The notes: generated by a model from the letters alone, not told the origin. Positions 1 through 8,800 are shown, counted from the first letter of the stretch. The stretch: 16,283 nt of DNA from Alphaproteobacteria bacterium (GCA_028865155.1 JAGWKW010000005.1:1-16283); one strand, 5' to 3'. Made by a program: numbers and translations.

Positions 1-2
1 CA

Positions 3-98
3 GGCAAGGTGCTGATTATGGTCTGGCGCCCGGGCGGGTTGATGGCGACACGCGAGCCGACGGTGAAGATGCCGGAAGCGCTGAAAAGCGTGGATTGA
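3..98 (+). CDS. 3' end of an unidentified gene (partial, cut by window edge)
   Basis: An open frame enters from the left edge and ends at a TGA at 96-98. The visible 31 residues read GKVLIMVWRPGG, then a stretch containing REPTVKMPEAL and ending SVD. Several proline and basic residues are present and no motif allows a family call. The gene ends 61 bp before ubiA on the same strand, so the two could be co-transcribed. Codon use is GC-rich like its neighbours. Too little is visible to assign a function. A non-coding frame open by chance for 31 codons is the alternative, but the reading frame looks protein-like. Confidence 0.45.
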   Translation, partial: GKVLIMVWRPGGLMATREPTVKMPEALKSVD

Positions 99-132
99 GC
101 GGATTTGCGGAAAATAGGAAGAGCGAGACTCT

Positions 133-166
133 GCGCGCACGGCGCGCTATAGAAGCGTCATGACGC
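133..166 (+). promoter_or_regulatory. GC hairpin and palindrome over the ubiA start
   Basis: Two symmetrical sequences sit just before and on the ubiA start codon. Positions 133-147 are GCGCGC-ACG-GCGCGC, a 6-bp hairpin. Positions 155-166 are GCGTCATGACGC, a perfect 12-bp palindrome with the ATG at its centre. No good Shine-Dalgarno sequence is visible. RNA folding here could limit ribosome access, but that is inference. In GC-rich DNA such short palindromes can also occur by chance. Confidence 0.3.
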
Positions 167-1062
167 AACCTTTCACCGACATACGCGAAACCGGCCTGAT
201 CGCGGCATTGCCCGAACGGGCGCGGCCCTATGCCCGGCTGATGCGGCTCGACCGGCCGATCGGGACGTGGCTTTTGCTGCTGCCTTGCTGGTGGGGCGTT
301 GCGCTGGCTGCGCCCTTGTTCCCGAATTTGTGGTTCATGCTTTTGTTCGGCCTCGGCGCGGTGGTCATGCGCGGCGCAGGCTGCACGATCAACGATATCT
401 ACGACCGCGAACTTGATGCGCGCGTCGAACGCACGCGCGTGCGGCCATTGGCGAGCGGCGAAGTTTCGCTGACGCAGGCCGTCATCTTTCTTGCCGCTTT
501 GTTGCTGGTTGGCTTCGGCATTTTGATGTTGTTCAATCGGGCGACGGTCGTGACGGGCGCTTTGTCGCTGCTGCTGGTTTTCACCTATCCGCTTATGAAG
601 CGCGTGACATGGTGGCCGCAGCTTTTTCTGGGCCTGACTTTCAACTGGGGCGTTTTGCTCGGCAGCACCGCCGTGACCGGCGGCATCGACCCCGCCCATA
701 TCGTTATGTATGCGGCGGGCGTGTGCTGGACGCTGGCCTACGACACGATCTATGCGCATCAGGACGCGCGCGACGATGCTGCTGTCGGGATCAAATCGAC
801 CGCGCTTCTGTTCGGCGAGCATTCGCCGCGCTGGGTCGCGATTTTTTATGTGCTGGCCTTGTTGCTTCTTGCGCTCGCGGGATGGATCGCCGGGCTGGGC
901 CGCACATACGAATGGGGGCTGCTTGCGGCGGGGTGTTTTGCCGCCGTGCAACTGACTTTGTGGAAGCCGGACGAACCCGAAGATTGCCTGAAACGTTTCA
1001 GGGCCAACCGCAATTTCGGGCTGATTATTCTGGCGGCGATTGTTCTGGGCAAGATGTTATGA
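160..1062 (+). CDS. ubiA: 4-hydroxybenzoate polyprenyltransferase UbiA
   Basis: This 300-residue integral membrane protein joins a polyprenyl diphosphate to 4-hydroxybenzoate, the first committed membrane step of ubiquinone synthesis. The first prenyl-diphosphate/Mg2+ motif is NDIYDRELD at residues 78-86 (NDxxDxxxD). The second is D195-TIYAHQ-D202 followed by a DD pair at 205-206, the YAxxD signature of the UbiA family. Eight or nine hydrophobic helices are spread over the whole length, and the size is the usual one for the family (about 290-310). The start at 160 gives a normal N-terminus with the conserved stretch around ARLMRLDRPIGTWLLLLPCWW. The stop overlaps the next gene by 4 bp (ATGA), which implies translational coupling. 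Menaquinone or heme-pathway members of the superfamily are less likely given these motifs. Confidence 0.95.
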   Translation: MTQPFTDIRETGLIAALPERARPYARLMRLDRPIGTWLLLLPCWWGVALAAPLFPNLWFMLLFGLGAVVMRGAGCTINDIYDRELDARVERTRVRPLASGEVSLTQAVIFLAALLLVGFGILMLFNRATVVTGALSLLLVFTYPLMKRVTWWPQLFLGLTFNWGVLLGSTAVTGGIDPAHIVMYAAGVCWTLAYDTIYAHQDARDDAAVGIKSTALLFGEHSPRWVAIFYVLALLLLALAGWIAGLGRTYEWGLLAAGCFAAVQLTLWKPDEPEDCLKRFRANRNFGLIILAAIVLGKML

Positions 1063-1724
1063 GTTTCGATGCCGCCGGGTTCATCCGCGCGCAGACGCGG
1101 ATTTCCGCGCCGCCCTTCGTGCCGGAGGTCGAACTTTATCTGGCCGACGAAGTCACGCCCTTGTGGCAAGCGACTGAAGTTGAACTGGAGCAAAACAACC
1201 TGCCGCCCCCTTTCTGGGCTTTCGCCTGGGCCGGCGGGCAGGGGATGGCGCGGCATATTTTGGATAACCCGGAAGTTGTACGCGGCAAGCGGGTCGTCGA
1301 TTTCGCGACCGGAAGCGGTCTTGTTGCGATCGCGGCGATGAAGGCGGGGGCGGATTCGGTTCTGGCGGTCGATATAGACCCGTTCGCTTTGGCAGCGGCC
1401 GAGATGAATGCCGCGCATAATCAGGTTGTTGTCGAAATTTGTTCGGGCGTCGATTTAACCTGCGCCTATAAAAAGGCGGATGTCGTTCTGGCGGGGGATA
1501 TCTGCTATCAGCAGCAGGTGGCGACAACCGTGACGCGCTGGCTGCGCCTGTGCGCCGGGGCCGGGAAGGAGGTTTTTCTTGCCGATCCAGGCCGCGCCTA
1601 TGTGCCTGATGTGGGCATGGAGCAAATCATATCCTATGAAATTCCGACCTTGCGCGAGATCGAAGACAGCGACCGAAGGACGGTCACGGTCTGGCGGATG
1701 ACTACGGTTAACGATGGCGGGTAG
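1059..1724 (+). CDS. Class I SAM-dependent protein methyltransferase, METTL20 (ETF-beta lysine methyltransferase)-like
   Basis: This 221-residue Rossmann-fold methyltransferase starts at the ATG embedded in the ubiA stop (ATGA overlap at 1059-1062). The frame stays open further upstream inside ubiA, but that extension is ubiA in another frame and is not part of the protein. Motif I is VDFATGSG at residues 80-87. The acidic end of strand 2 is AVDIDPFA. Before motif I lies PPFWAFAWAGGQ. The post-motif II signature is D147-ICY-150, the DXXY motif that defines the protein-lysine methyltransferase group containing METTL20. Bacterial METTL20 orthologues methylate the beta subunit of electron transfer flavoprotein. 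That substrate is inferred here from family resemblance. An L11 methyltransferase (PrmA)-like annotation is the main alternative. Ubiquinone is the final acceptor of ETF electrons, so the ubiA neighbour fits. Confidence 0.8.
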   Translation: MSFDAAGFIRAQTRISAPPFVPEVELYLADEVTPLWQATEVELEQNNLPPPFWAFAWAGGQGMARHILDNPEVVRGKRVVDFATGSGLVAIAAMKAGADSVLAVDIDPFALAAAEMNAAHNQVVVEICSGVDLTCAYKKADVVLAGDICYQQQVATTVTRWLRLCAGAGKEVFLADPGRAYVPDVGMEQIISYEIPTLREIEDSDRRTVTVWRMTTVNDGG

Positions 1725-1906
1725 GTTGTTTGGAAAATAAGGAATGGCAGGGGTTTGTTGAGTGTTTTTTGCCGATTTGGCGTCGAAGTTGTTTGACACC
1801 GTCGGTCGATTCGGGTTACCCATAATCCATCCCGCCATCAAGGCGCGGCATTGCCTCTTACTATAGGCCAGCCGCGAGCGGATACGTCCTCGACTATAGG
1901 GCGTAC

Positions 1907-1935
1907 GGTCAGTCCACGCGTTGCGTGCACTGGCC
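1907..1935. repeat. Strong stem-loop without T-tract
   Basis: Positions 1907-1919 (GGTCAGTCCACGC) pair with 1923-1935 (GCGTGCACTGGCC) around a GTT loop. Twelve of 13 positions pair, counting one G-T, with a single C-C mismatch. No run of T follows, so it is not an intrinsic terminator. It may be a repeated palindromic element, part of a small RNA, or a structured ffh leader; the window does not decide between these. Confidence 0.5.
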
Positions 1936-1989
1936 CGATGGCGTTTTGGGTTTTGGCAGAGAATTTGTTTGCCGCCAGAGCGATGGTTT

Positions 1990-2022
1990 TTCCCCTCTTT
2001 TTGCGGAAGGGTTAGGGGGGGT
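1990..2022 (-). repeat. REP-like element, inverted copy
   Basis: Read on the minus strand this segment is a C-run, then CTAACCCTTCCGCAA, then AAAGAGGGGAA. It matches the copy at 2071-2105 in its core (CCTAACCC, CCGCAA, GAGGGGAA) with a few substitutions and one missing base. The two copies lie head to head, about 50 bp apart. Short elements of this C-rich, G-rich palindromic type are scattered between genes in many proteobacterial genomes. Confidence 0.6.
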
Positions 2023-2070
2023 GGCGGTGGCCGTTTATCCCGATGGTGCAGGATGAGTGGCGACCTGTGA

Positions 2071-2105
2071 CCCCTCCCCTAACCCCTCCCGCAAGGGGAG
2101 GGGAA
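2071..2105 (+). repeat. REP-like element, direct copy
   Basis: This element has the form CCCCTCCCC, TAACC, CCTCCCGCAAGGGGAGGGG, AA. The 3' half folds on itself (CCCCTCCC, GCAA, GGGGAGGGG region) into a stable stem. It is the better preserved partner of the inverted copy at 1990-2022. It ends about 70 bp before the ffh start, so transcripts initiating upstream would carry this stem in the ffh leader. Confidence 0.65.
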
Positions 2106-2177
2106 TTCGGTGCGGCTTGTGGTGAGGGTAGTTCCCGATTTTTGCATTGGGGCGTTACGCGATTTGGATTGGAACGG

Positions 2178-3542
2178 ATGTTCGACAGTTTAGGCAACAA
2201 GCTTTCCGGCATTTTCGACCGGCTTAAGGGACGCGGCGCTTTGAACGAAAGCGACGTGGCCGAGGCTATGCGCGAAATTCGTATCGCGCTGCTCGAAGCC
2301 GATGTCGCGTTGCCCGTCGTCAAGGATTTCGTCGCCAAGGTCAAAGAGGATGCCGTCGGGCAGGAAGTGATCCGCTCGGTCACGCCGGGGCAGATGGTCG
2401 TCAAGATCGTCCATGACCATATGGTCGATTTGCTCGGCAAAACGGCCGAGCCTTTGAACCTGAATGTAGTACCGCCTGCCGTTATCATGATGCTGGGTTT
2501 GCAGGGGTCGGGCAAGACGACGACATCGGCCAAGCTGGCGAAGTTTTTAAAAGAGAAGGAAGGCAAGAAAGTTTTGCTGGCCTCGCTCGACGTGCAGCGT
2601 CCTGCGGCGCAGGAGCAGCTGGCCGTTCTGGCGACGCAAATCGGCGCGCCGAGCCTGCCGATAGTCGCGGGCCAGCAGCCGGTCGAGATCGCGCGCCGCG
2701 CGTGTGAGGCCGCGCGCAAGGATGGGTGCGATGTCGTCATTCTCGATACCGCCGGGCGGCTGTCGATCGATGAAGCGTTGATGGAAGAAGCGGCGTTGGT
2801 GCGCGATGTCGCCGCGCCGCAGGAAAAAATCCTCGTCGTCGATGCGATGACGGGGCAGGACGCCGTGAATACGGCGCAGCAGTTCGAACAGAAAGTCGGC
2901 ATCACCGGCATCGTGCTGACGCGTATCGACGGCGATGCGCGCGGCGGCGCGGCGCTTTCGATGCGCGCCGTGACCGGGAAGCCGATCAAGTTTCTGGGCA
3001 CCGGCGAGAAGACGGATGCGCTGGAAATTTATCATCCCGACCGTCTGGCCGGACGCATTCTGGGCATGGGCGATGTCGTCTCGCTGGTCGAAAAGGCGGC
3101 GGCGACCATCGACCGCGACGAAGCGGAAGCGATGGCCGAAAAATTCATGTCGGGGCAGGGGTTCGATTTCGACGACCTCGCCAAGCAGTTCCGGCAGATG
3201 CGGAAAATGGGCGGCATGGGCGGGCTGATGAATTTGATGCCCGGCATGGGCAAGCTGAAAGATCAGCTTAAAAACGCCAATATCGACGACAAAATGGTCA
3301 AGCGTCAGGAAGCGATCATTTCCTCCATGACGAAGGCGGAGCGCAAGAATGTCGATCTTCTGCAGGCTTCGCGCAAGCGGCGCATCGCTTCGGGCGCGGG
3401 CGTCACGGTCGCGGATGTGAACCGGCTGATCAAGCAGTTCATGGAGATGCAGAAGGTGATGAAGCAGATGCGGAAGCTGGGCAAGTCCGGTTTCATGCGG
3501 TCGATGATGCCGCGCTTCGGCGGCGGCGGATTCAAGGGTTAG
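2178..3542 (+). CDS. ffh: Signal recognition particle protein Ffh
   Basis: This 454-residue SRP GTPase binds the SRP RNA and signal sequences emerging from the ribosome and delivers them to FtsY at the membrane. The order is an N-terminal helical N domain (MFDSLGNKLSGIFDRLKGRG), then the G domain with P-loop GLQGSGKTTTSAKLA. Next come DVQRPAAQEQL, the DTAGRL motif and the guanine-specificity TRIDGDARGGAALS motif. Last is a methionine-rich M domain (repeated GGMGGLMNLMPGMG, then MEMQKVMKQMRKLG). The frame is open 135 bp further upstream, but that stretch runs through the REP-like element. The ATG at 2178 gives the standard N-terminus and the family's usual length. It heads the ribosomal operon, 30 bp before rpsP. 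Confidence 0.97.
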   Translation: MFDSLGNKLSGIFDRLKGRGALNESDVAEAMREIRIALLEADVALPVVKDFVAKVKEDAVGQEVIRSVTPGQMVVKIVHDHMVDLLGKTAEPLNLNVVPPAVIMMLGLQGSGKTTTSAKLAKFLKEKEGKKVLLASLDVQRPAAQEQLAVLATQIGAPSLPIVAGQQPVEIARRACEAARKDGCDVVILDTAGRLSIDEALMEEAALVRDVAAPQEKILVVDAMTGQDAVNTAQQFEQKVGITGIVLTRIDGDARGGAALSMRAVTGKPIKFLGTGEKTDALEIYHPDRLAGRILGMGDVVSLVEKAAATIDRDEAEAMAEKFMSGQGFDFDDLAKQFRQMRKMGGMGGLMNLMPGMGKLKDQLKNANIDDKMVKRQEAIISSMTKAERKNVDLLQASRKRRIASGAGVTVADVNRLIKQFMEMQKVMKQMRKLGKSGFMRSMMPRFGGGGFKG

Positions 3543-3572
3543 GTTCAATTTTAACAAGAAGGAGAAAGTACA

Positions 3573-3986
3573 ATGTTGGTTATGCGTATGACACGTCACG
3601 GCGCGAAGAAGCGTCCGTTCTATCACATCGTGGTTGCGGACAGCCGCAGCCCGCGCGACGGCCGGTTCATCGAAAAGGTCGGCACTTACAACCCGATGCT
3701 GCCGAAAGACGACGCCAAGCGCGTGACTTTGGTTGCGGAACGCATCACGCACTGGATCGCAAACGGCGCGCAGCCGTCCGACCGCGTCGCGCGGTTCCTC
3801 GAAGCCGCGAAACTCGGTCCCAAGGTGACGTGGCGCGAGGCTCCCAAGAAATCGGCGCCGAAAGCCAAGGCGCAGGAACGCCTGAAGGCGGCAGAAGAAG
3901 CGGCCAAGGTTGCGGCTGAAGCTGCTGCGGCTCCGGCTGAAGCGCCTGCCGAGGCTCCGGCGGCGGAAGAAGCGCCTGCGGCGTAA
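3573..3986 (+). CDS. rpsP: 30S ribosomal protein S16 with alanine-rich C-terminal tail
   Basis: S16 is a small-subunit protein needed for assembly of the 16S rRNA 5' and central domains. The first ~80 residues carry the family core, with [18 protein letters not shown] near the N-terminus followed by [13 protein letters not shown]. The protein is 137 residues, longer than the ~80 of the compact form. The extra ~50 residues form a Lys/Ala then Ala/Glu/Pro-rich tail, as often seen in alphaproteobacteria. An excellent ribosome binding site (AAGGAG) lies just upstream of the ATG at 3573. The gene is second in the ffh-rpsP-rimM-trmD-rplS cluster. Confidence 0.97.
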   Translation: MLVMRMTRHGAKKRPFYHIVVADSRSPRDGRFIEKVGTYNPMLPKDDAKRVTLVAERITHWIANGAQPSDRVARFLEAAKLGPKVTWREAPKKSAPKAKAQERLKAAEEAAKVAAEAAAAPAEAPAEAPAAEEAPAA

Positions 3987-3995
3987 AGGTTTGTC

Positions 3996-4505
3996 GTGAC
4001 GGTGAACCGGAAAATCTGCGTCGGGCAGTTCGCGGGCGCGCATGGCGTTCGCGGGCTTGTGAAGCTGCGCAGTTTTGCCGGCGAGCCGGAAGCGATTTTC
4101 GGTTACGCGCCCTTGTTATTGGAAGATGGGCGCGAGGTGAAAATCGGGCTTAAATCCCAAGCCAAAGACCACTTTCTGGTCGCGGTCGAAGGCGTGGGCG
4201 ACAAGGAAGCGGCGGACGCGCTGCGCGGCGACAAGGTTTTTATCCCGCGCAATGTTCTGCCGGAAATCGGCAAGGACGAGTATTACGACGCCGATTTGAT
4301 CGGGCTGATGGCGGCGGACGAAGCGGGGCACGATTATGGGCGCGTTCTGGCCGTGCATGATTACGGCGCGGGCGCGTTTCTTGAAATCGGCGCGTCGAAG
4401 AAGAACAGCTTCATGCTGCCCTTCAAGAACCCGTTCGTGCCGGAGGTGGATGTGAAGGGCGGAAAAGTTACAGTTGCCGTGCCGGAAGGGTGGTTGAAAG
4501 AATGA
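3996..4505 (+). CDS. rimM: Ribosome maturation factor RimM
   Basis: RimM binds S19 and helps mature the head of the 30S subunit. This 169-residue protein shows the N-terminal beta-barrel opening ([20 protein letters not shown]). The conserved [10 protein letters not shown] marks the start of the C-terminal PRC-barrel. It ends with the [21 protein letters not shown] stretch typical of the family. The start is GTG at 3996, 9 bp after rpsP, with AAAGG a few bases upstream; a second GTG at 4002 is possible. Its stop overlaps trmD by 4 bp at 4502-4505, consistent with coupled translation. It lies in its usual place between rpsP and trmD. Confidence 0.95.
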   Translation: MTVNRKICVGQFAGAHGVRGLVKLRSFAGEPEAIFGYAPLLLEDGREVKIGLKSQAKDHFLVAVEGVGDKEAADALRGDKVFIPRNVLPEIGKDEYYDADLIGLMAADEAGHDYGRVLAVHDYGAGAFLEIGASKKNSFMLPFKNPFVPEVDVKGGKVTVAVPEGWLKE

Positions 4506-5242
4506 CCGCAATGTGGCGCGCGACCGTCTTAACGCTGTTTCCGGAGGCCTTTCCCGGCCTTTTGGGGACGTCCTTGCCCGGAAAAGCGTTAAAAGACGGG
4601 ATTTGGGCGCTCGAAACGCTGGACATTCGGCGATTTGCGCGCGATAAGCACGGCTCCGTCGACGACACCCCTTATGGGGGCGGCGCGGGCATGGTCATGC
4701 GTCCGGATATTCTGGACGCGGCCATTCGCGGCGCGGAAGCCGAATTCGGCGCGGCGTCGCGGAAGATTTATCTGTCGCCGCGAGGCCGGAGGCTGGATCA
4801 GGCCTTGGTCAAGGAGCTGGCGGCGGAGAAGTCGCTGTTGCTTTTGTGCGGCAGGTACGAAGGCGTCGATGAGCGCGTCATCGATGCAAAAAGGGAAGGC
4901 GGGGGGCTCGAGGAAATCAGCCTCGGCGATTTCGTGCTTGCGGGCGGCGAGGTCGCGGCGATGGCGCTGATCGAAGCCTGCGTGCGATTGCTGCCCGGCG
5001 TGCTGGGCAACGCGGCGACGGTGGACGAGGAAAGTTTCGAGACGGGTTTGCTGGAATATCCGCAATACACCAAGCCCGCAGTGTGGAATGGCGTTTCCGT
5101 GCCGGAGGTTCTGGTTTCGGGGCATCATGAAAAGGTTCGGATCTGGCGGCGGGAACAGGCGGAAGAGATAACGCGCCTTCGTCGCCCGGATCTGTATGAA
5201 CGGTATGTGAGTCAAAAAAAGGATCAAGGGAGACAGTCATGA
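4502..5242 (+). CDS. trmD: tRNA (guanine-N1)-methyltransferase TrmD
   Basis: TrmD methylates N1 of G37 next to the anticodon, which prevents +1 frameshifting. The 246-residue protein is a SPOUT methyltransferase. The trefoil-knot cofactor site is visible as [17 protein letters not shown] and [22 protein letters not shown]. The N-terminal [11 protein letters not shown] and the [13 protein letters not shown] segment are also family marks. I chose the ATG at 4502 because it forms an ATGA overlap with the rimM stop. The frame is open to a GTG at 4490, and an ATG at 4511 is also possible, so the start is uncertain by a few codons. Its stop overlaps rplS by 4 bp. Confidence 0.96.
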   Translation: MTAMWRATVLTLFPEAFPGLLGTSLPGKALKDGIWALETLDIRRFARDKHGSVDDTPYGGGAGMVMRPDILDAAIRGAEAEFGAASRKIYLSPRGRRLDQALVKELAAEKSLLLLCGRYEGVDERVIDAKREGGGLEEISLGDFVLAGGEVAAMALIEACVRLLPGVLGNAATVDEESFETGLLEYPQYTKPAVWNGVSVPEVLVSGHHEKVRIWRREQAEEITRLRRPDLYERYVSQKKDQGRQS

Positions 5243-5634
5243 ATTTGCTGCAACAGATCGAACAGAAGCAGGTCGAGAAGCTGAAGGAAAGCGCGAAACT
5301 CGCGGAATTCGGCATCGGCGATACCGTGCGCGTCAACGTCAAGGTCGTCGAAGGCACGCGCGAGCGTATTCAGGCCTATGAAGGCGTGTGCATCGCCAAG
5401 AAGAATGCCGGCCTGAACTCGGCTTTCACCGTGCGCAAGATCAGCTATGGCGAAGGCGTCGAACGCGTATTCCCGCTTTACAGCCCGCGCGTCGATTCGG
5501 TCGAACGCGTCCGCCGCGGCGACGTGCGCCGGTCGAAGCTTTACTATCTGCGCAACCTGCGCGGCAAAAAGGCGCGCATCACGGAAAAGACCGAATACGA
5601 CGCTTCGGCGCAGCAGGACAAGAAGAGCGCGTAA
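5239..5634 (+). CDS. rplS: 50S ribosomal protein L19
   Basis: L19 sits at the 30S-50S interface. The 131-residue sequence carries the family core: [33 protein letters not shown], then [40 protein letters not shown]. The C-terminal tail is short and charged, of normal length. The ATG at 5239 overlaps the trmD stop (ATGA), and AGGGAGA just before it is a good ribosome binding site. It is the last gene of the operon, with an intrinsic terminator 19 bp downstream. In many alphaproteobacteria leu genes follow, but here a giant PhoH gene does. Confidence 0.97.
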   Translation: MNLLQQIEQKQVEKLKESAKLAEFGIGDTVRVNVKVVEGTRERIQAYEGVCIAKKNAGLNSAFTVRKISYGEGVERVFPLYSPRVDSVERVRRGDVRRSKLYYLRNLRGKKARITEKTEYDASAQQDKKSA

Positions 5635-5652
5635 GCGTTCATTCGCGGATTG

Positions 5653-5685
5653 AAAAAGCCGGCGGGACGACCCGCCGGCTTTTTT
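5653..5685 (+). terminator. Intrinsic terminator of the ffh-rplS operon
   Basis: GCCGGCGGG (5658-5666) pairs perfectly with CCCGCCGGC (5671-5679) around an ACGA loop. A run of A precedes the stem and TTTTTT follows at 5680-5685. It lies 19 bp after the rplS stop and separates the operon from the giant PhoH gene. Confidence 0.93.
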
Positions 5686-5825
5686 GTTTGCGTTAACGCT
5701 ACCATTGCGGGAAACGACCGGCGAACAGCAAAAAGCGATAGTATTGGCCATAACGGTATGATAACAAAAACGCGTTTTAGGCGTGTGCCATACAAATAAT
5801 AAATGTCATTTATTGGGAAACAGAT

Positions 5826-8800
5826 ATGCTTAGTGCAAGCGGGACGTTTTCAACCAAGATCAAATATGCCCGCCGTATTTTCGGCGATAATTACGACTAT
5901 GGCGCCGCCAAACAATCCCAGACCGATATTCATCGTGCGCTTGAAATGGCGTTCAAAGCCAGTATTTCCGCGACGAAGAAAGAAGGGGCAGTTGAGATTC
6001 ATATCAAGGCGCCGTCGGCGTCGGATGTGTCCGTCATCTTGGGTTTCTTGAAGCATGCGCGCAGGCATGAAAAAAAGTCCTATGGCGCTTTGGACAAGCT
6101 GCTCGAAAATTTTAAAGCAGAGCAGAGCGGGAAGCTCACCCGAAAGCTGGGTGGCGAGGTGAAAGTTGACTATAATGAAGAACACAAAAATTTTGTTCTT
6201 CAGGCATCGTCCATCATTCTTTCAAGCGTTAAGTCGAGACCCGCTTCGCGAGAAGTGAACGCAGAATGGCGCGATGCGATTAAATTTGCACCGTTCGAGC
6301 CGCAAGACCTTCTTGATATAGCCGAAAGCTTTTTCAAAAAAGGCAACAGAACCGCAAAGTCGGAGTTTACCAAAAAAATTCGCAATTATTTTTCCCTTGA
6401 AACGGTACAAGGCCCGCAACAACCCGTCGTCGAGCGTACCGCGCAACCCATCATCGTGCCGCGCGCCGATGACGGGATCATTTATCTTCCGGATGCGGTG
6501 GCCGCGGAGGCTCGCGAAGGGGTAAAGCTTCTTCTGGCAAGAAAAGCGGCGGCGACAGCCGGAAAGACCAATGTGCCGGGCGAAAACAAAGCGGCCGAAG
6601 AATATAGGGCATGGGCGGATGCCGTTACCAGGATCGCGCGGCTTGCCCGCGGCATCGAGGTTGATTTCATCTCCGAGGCGCCGGATTTGCGCGAGGCGCT
6701 GGCGAACGAAGAAGCCTCGCGGCAACAAAGACTGGCGGAAATCGAGCAAAAGCTGGAGGAAGCAAGAAACAAGGAGCACGATCTCGCCGCCGAAATCGGA
6801 ACGCTGAAAGATGAAGCTTCCAAATCCCTCAAGCAGAATTTGGGATGGATAAGAAGGTCGACCAAGAGTTTAAACGGGGAAAAGGGACGGCTGAACGCGG
6901 AGTCGCGAGCCGCTTTCGAAGCGCGGGGCGATATTGTCCGTGTCGGGCGCGATGCTGATTTGTCGGCTACGAAAACCGATGACAGGCCGGCGATGCCGGT
7001 TCTGCGCGTCGGGCTGCCCAAAGGGATGAAGGCGGACGAGAATGCTGCGCGGCTTCTCGAAAATGTTATCAGGGTCTTGTCGGATATTGTGGTCAAGCGC
7101 GCGCAGCAGATCGACAGGTACGAAACGGCATTGAAGCAATATCGCCTTAGCGATCAGGAATTCAGCCGTAACTATGCCGGACTCAAAAAGGCATACGATG
7201 CCGAGGTAAGGAGCGCCGAGAAGATCAAGAACGAAAAGCTCAAAAAAACGGAATTGAGCAGAATTGCGAGCAGGAATCCGGATAACAAGCGTCCGCAGCC
7301 GCCCAAGAAGAAAACCATCGATGTCGCGGGGCTGGGCGCCAAACTCAGGCAGTTGGCGCCTGAGCCGGAACGGGAAGAGGAAGCTTTCAGGTCGCCGCCG
7401 CAAGAGCCTGCGCGTAGCACCAAGCAAAGAAAGCAGCAGGAAAATTTTCGCCGCGCGATGGAGGAGAATTTGCGGCGCGGGCTCGGGTACCCGGTTGAGT
7501 CGGCAACCATTTTCCGCCATATGCGCGGCAACAATGACGAAGCGATCGGCCGTTTATCGCAGGCCTACGGAATTAAAATATATTCTTATGCGGTAGATAA
7601 AACCGGGGGCAATTCTCAGGGTAAGGATTATCTCTTTTGCATCCCCAAAGACGGTGCGAGCGAGATCCCTCTCAAGGCCTACGGCGTTCTGGCTAAAATG
7701 GAGGCGGCAGTAAGAATCGGCAGCCATGCGTTGACGGTCGATGATGTAAACAAACTTATAAATGACGCCGAAGACGCATCTGTGCCAATGACCGCCATGG
7801 CGCAGGCGGCAGGACGGGAAATCGCAGGCGGTGATAAAGCGCAATATATCTTCCTTACCCGGAAACTTTTCCCCGACCAGGCCGAACGGCTGGTCGGCGA
7901 TACAAGCCAGTCGAACCTGAGCTTTTTATCGAGCAAACTGTCGAAAGTGCCGTTTTATATAATCGATAACCGGCTCGCTGTAAGTCAGGCCGATGTCGAT
8001 TCCCGCATACATGACGGCGGCGGCGATGAACTTTTAAGCCTTCTGGTATTGGTGGGGGGCAAGCTGCAAGGCGTCGTATGCAAAGGCGGCGCTTTGAGCC
8101 AAAGCATTATCGGCCATGTTGTCTCCGAGGCGCATAAGGTCAGGGCGGCCATTGGCGATGGCGTGTCTTTTACCAGGGGCGGCAAGCAGATCGATTCCTA
8201 TAGCGAAACGCTCGATTTGCTGGCGGACGAGAAAAACGGCGTCAGCCATCTGTTCCAGCCCCAGGTGATCAGGCAGCGCTGTCTCGAAGATGATAATTTC
8301 GGGCCGACAGAAACGATTTTCGCCAGCCAGCAGGGGAAAAAGTCGTTCAATCTTTTGTGCGGCGGCGACATGGTGCATCTGAACCGCATTTCGGAAAAAA
8401 CAGGCGTTGTATTCACGACCGTGGCGGCGGACGAAATGCCCGGTCTTAAAATGGCCGCGAGAAAAGTCAGTCAGATCGAAGAAGCGCGGCAGATCGTCGT
8501 CGATACGATGCGTGCGATTGCGGAAAACGAATATGGCACGACCAGGGAAGCCGGGATTGCGCTTTCGGCGGTGGGGCTGAAAGAAAAAGGCATCGTCATG
8601 CCGACAAAACTATCGGGCGCTGTCGCCGGAAACGGCAGGCATAGGGCAGAGGCATTTAGGCTCGCTAATCGATATACGCCGATTGGAAAAAATCAGGAGA
8701 GGTTTGTCCGGCTGATGAGCGACCCGCAATATCCCATTGTCATGGCGCCAGGGCCGTCAGGCGTTGGTAAAACCATGTTTGCCACCCAAGTCGGTATTGA

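Larger units (their letters stand above)
1725..2177. other. 453-bp intergenic region upstream of ffh
   Basis: No convincing gene was found here. The region holds a strong hairpin (1907-1935) and two inverted REP-like copies (1990-2022 and 2071-2105). It also has two copies of ACTATAGG 33 bp apart (1860-1867 and 1893-1900) and a TTGACA at 1793-1798. The nearest -10-like CATAAT (1821-1826) is 22 bp from that TTGACA, too far for a normal sigma-70 promoter. I looked for the conserved 4.5S/SRP RNA apical sequence because ffh is adjacent, and it is absent. Confidence 0.6.

Noticed and set aside
609..1058. A longer methyltransferase starting inside ubiA
   Set aside because: The upstream part is ubiA read in another frame; the ATGA overlap at 1059 gives a full methyltransferase.
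1793..1826. A sigma-70 promoter for ffh (TTGACA and CATAAT)
   Set aside because: The 22-bp spacing is too long for a standard promoter, and no better -10 lies at 16-18 bp.
1725..2177. A 4.5S/SRP RNA gene next to ffh
   Set aside because: The conserved apical GGAAGGAAGCAG-type sequence is absent, and the hairpin at 1907-1935 does not match its shape.
2043..2177. N-terminal extension of Ffh from an earlier start
   Set aside because: It is translated REP-like repeat, and the ATG at 2178 gives the canonical Ffh N-terminus.
2547..4043. A 498-codon minus-strand open frame across ffh and rpsP
   Set aside because: It is antisense to two unmistakable genes and rich in His/Arg, typical of a shadow frame in GC-rich DNA.
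5691..5825. A defined promoter for the giant PhoH gene
   Set aside because: The region is AT-rich and has TATGAT and AATAAT-like words, but no -35 box at proper spacing.
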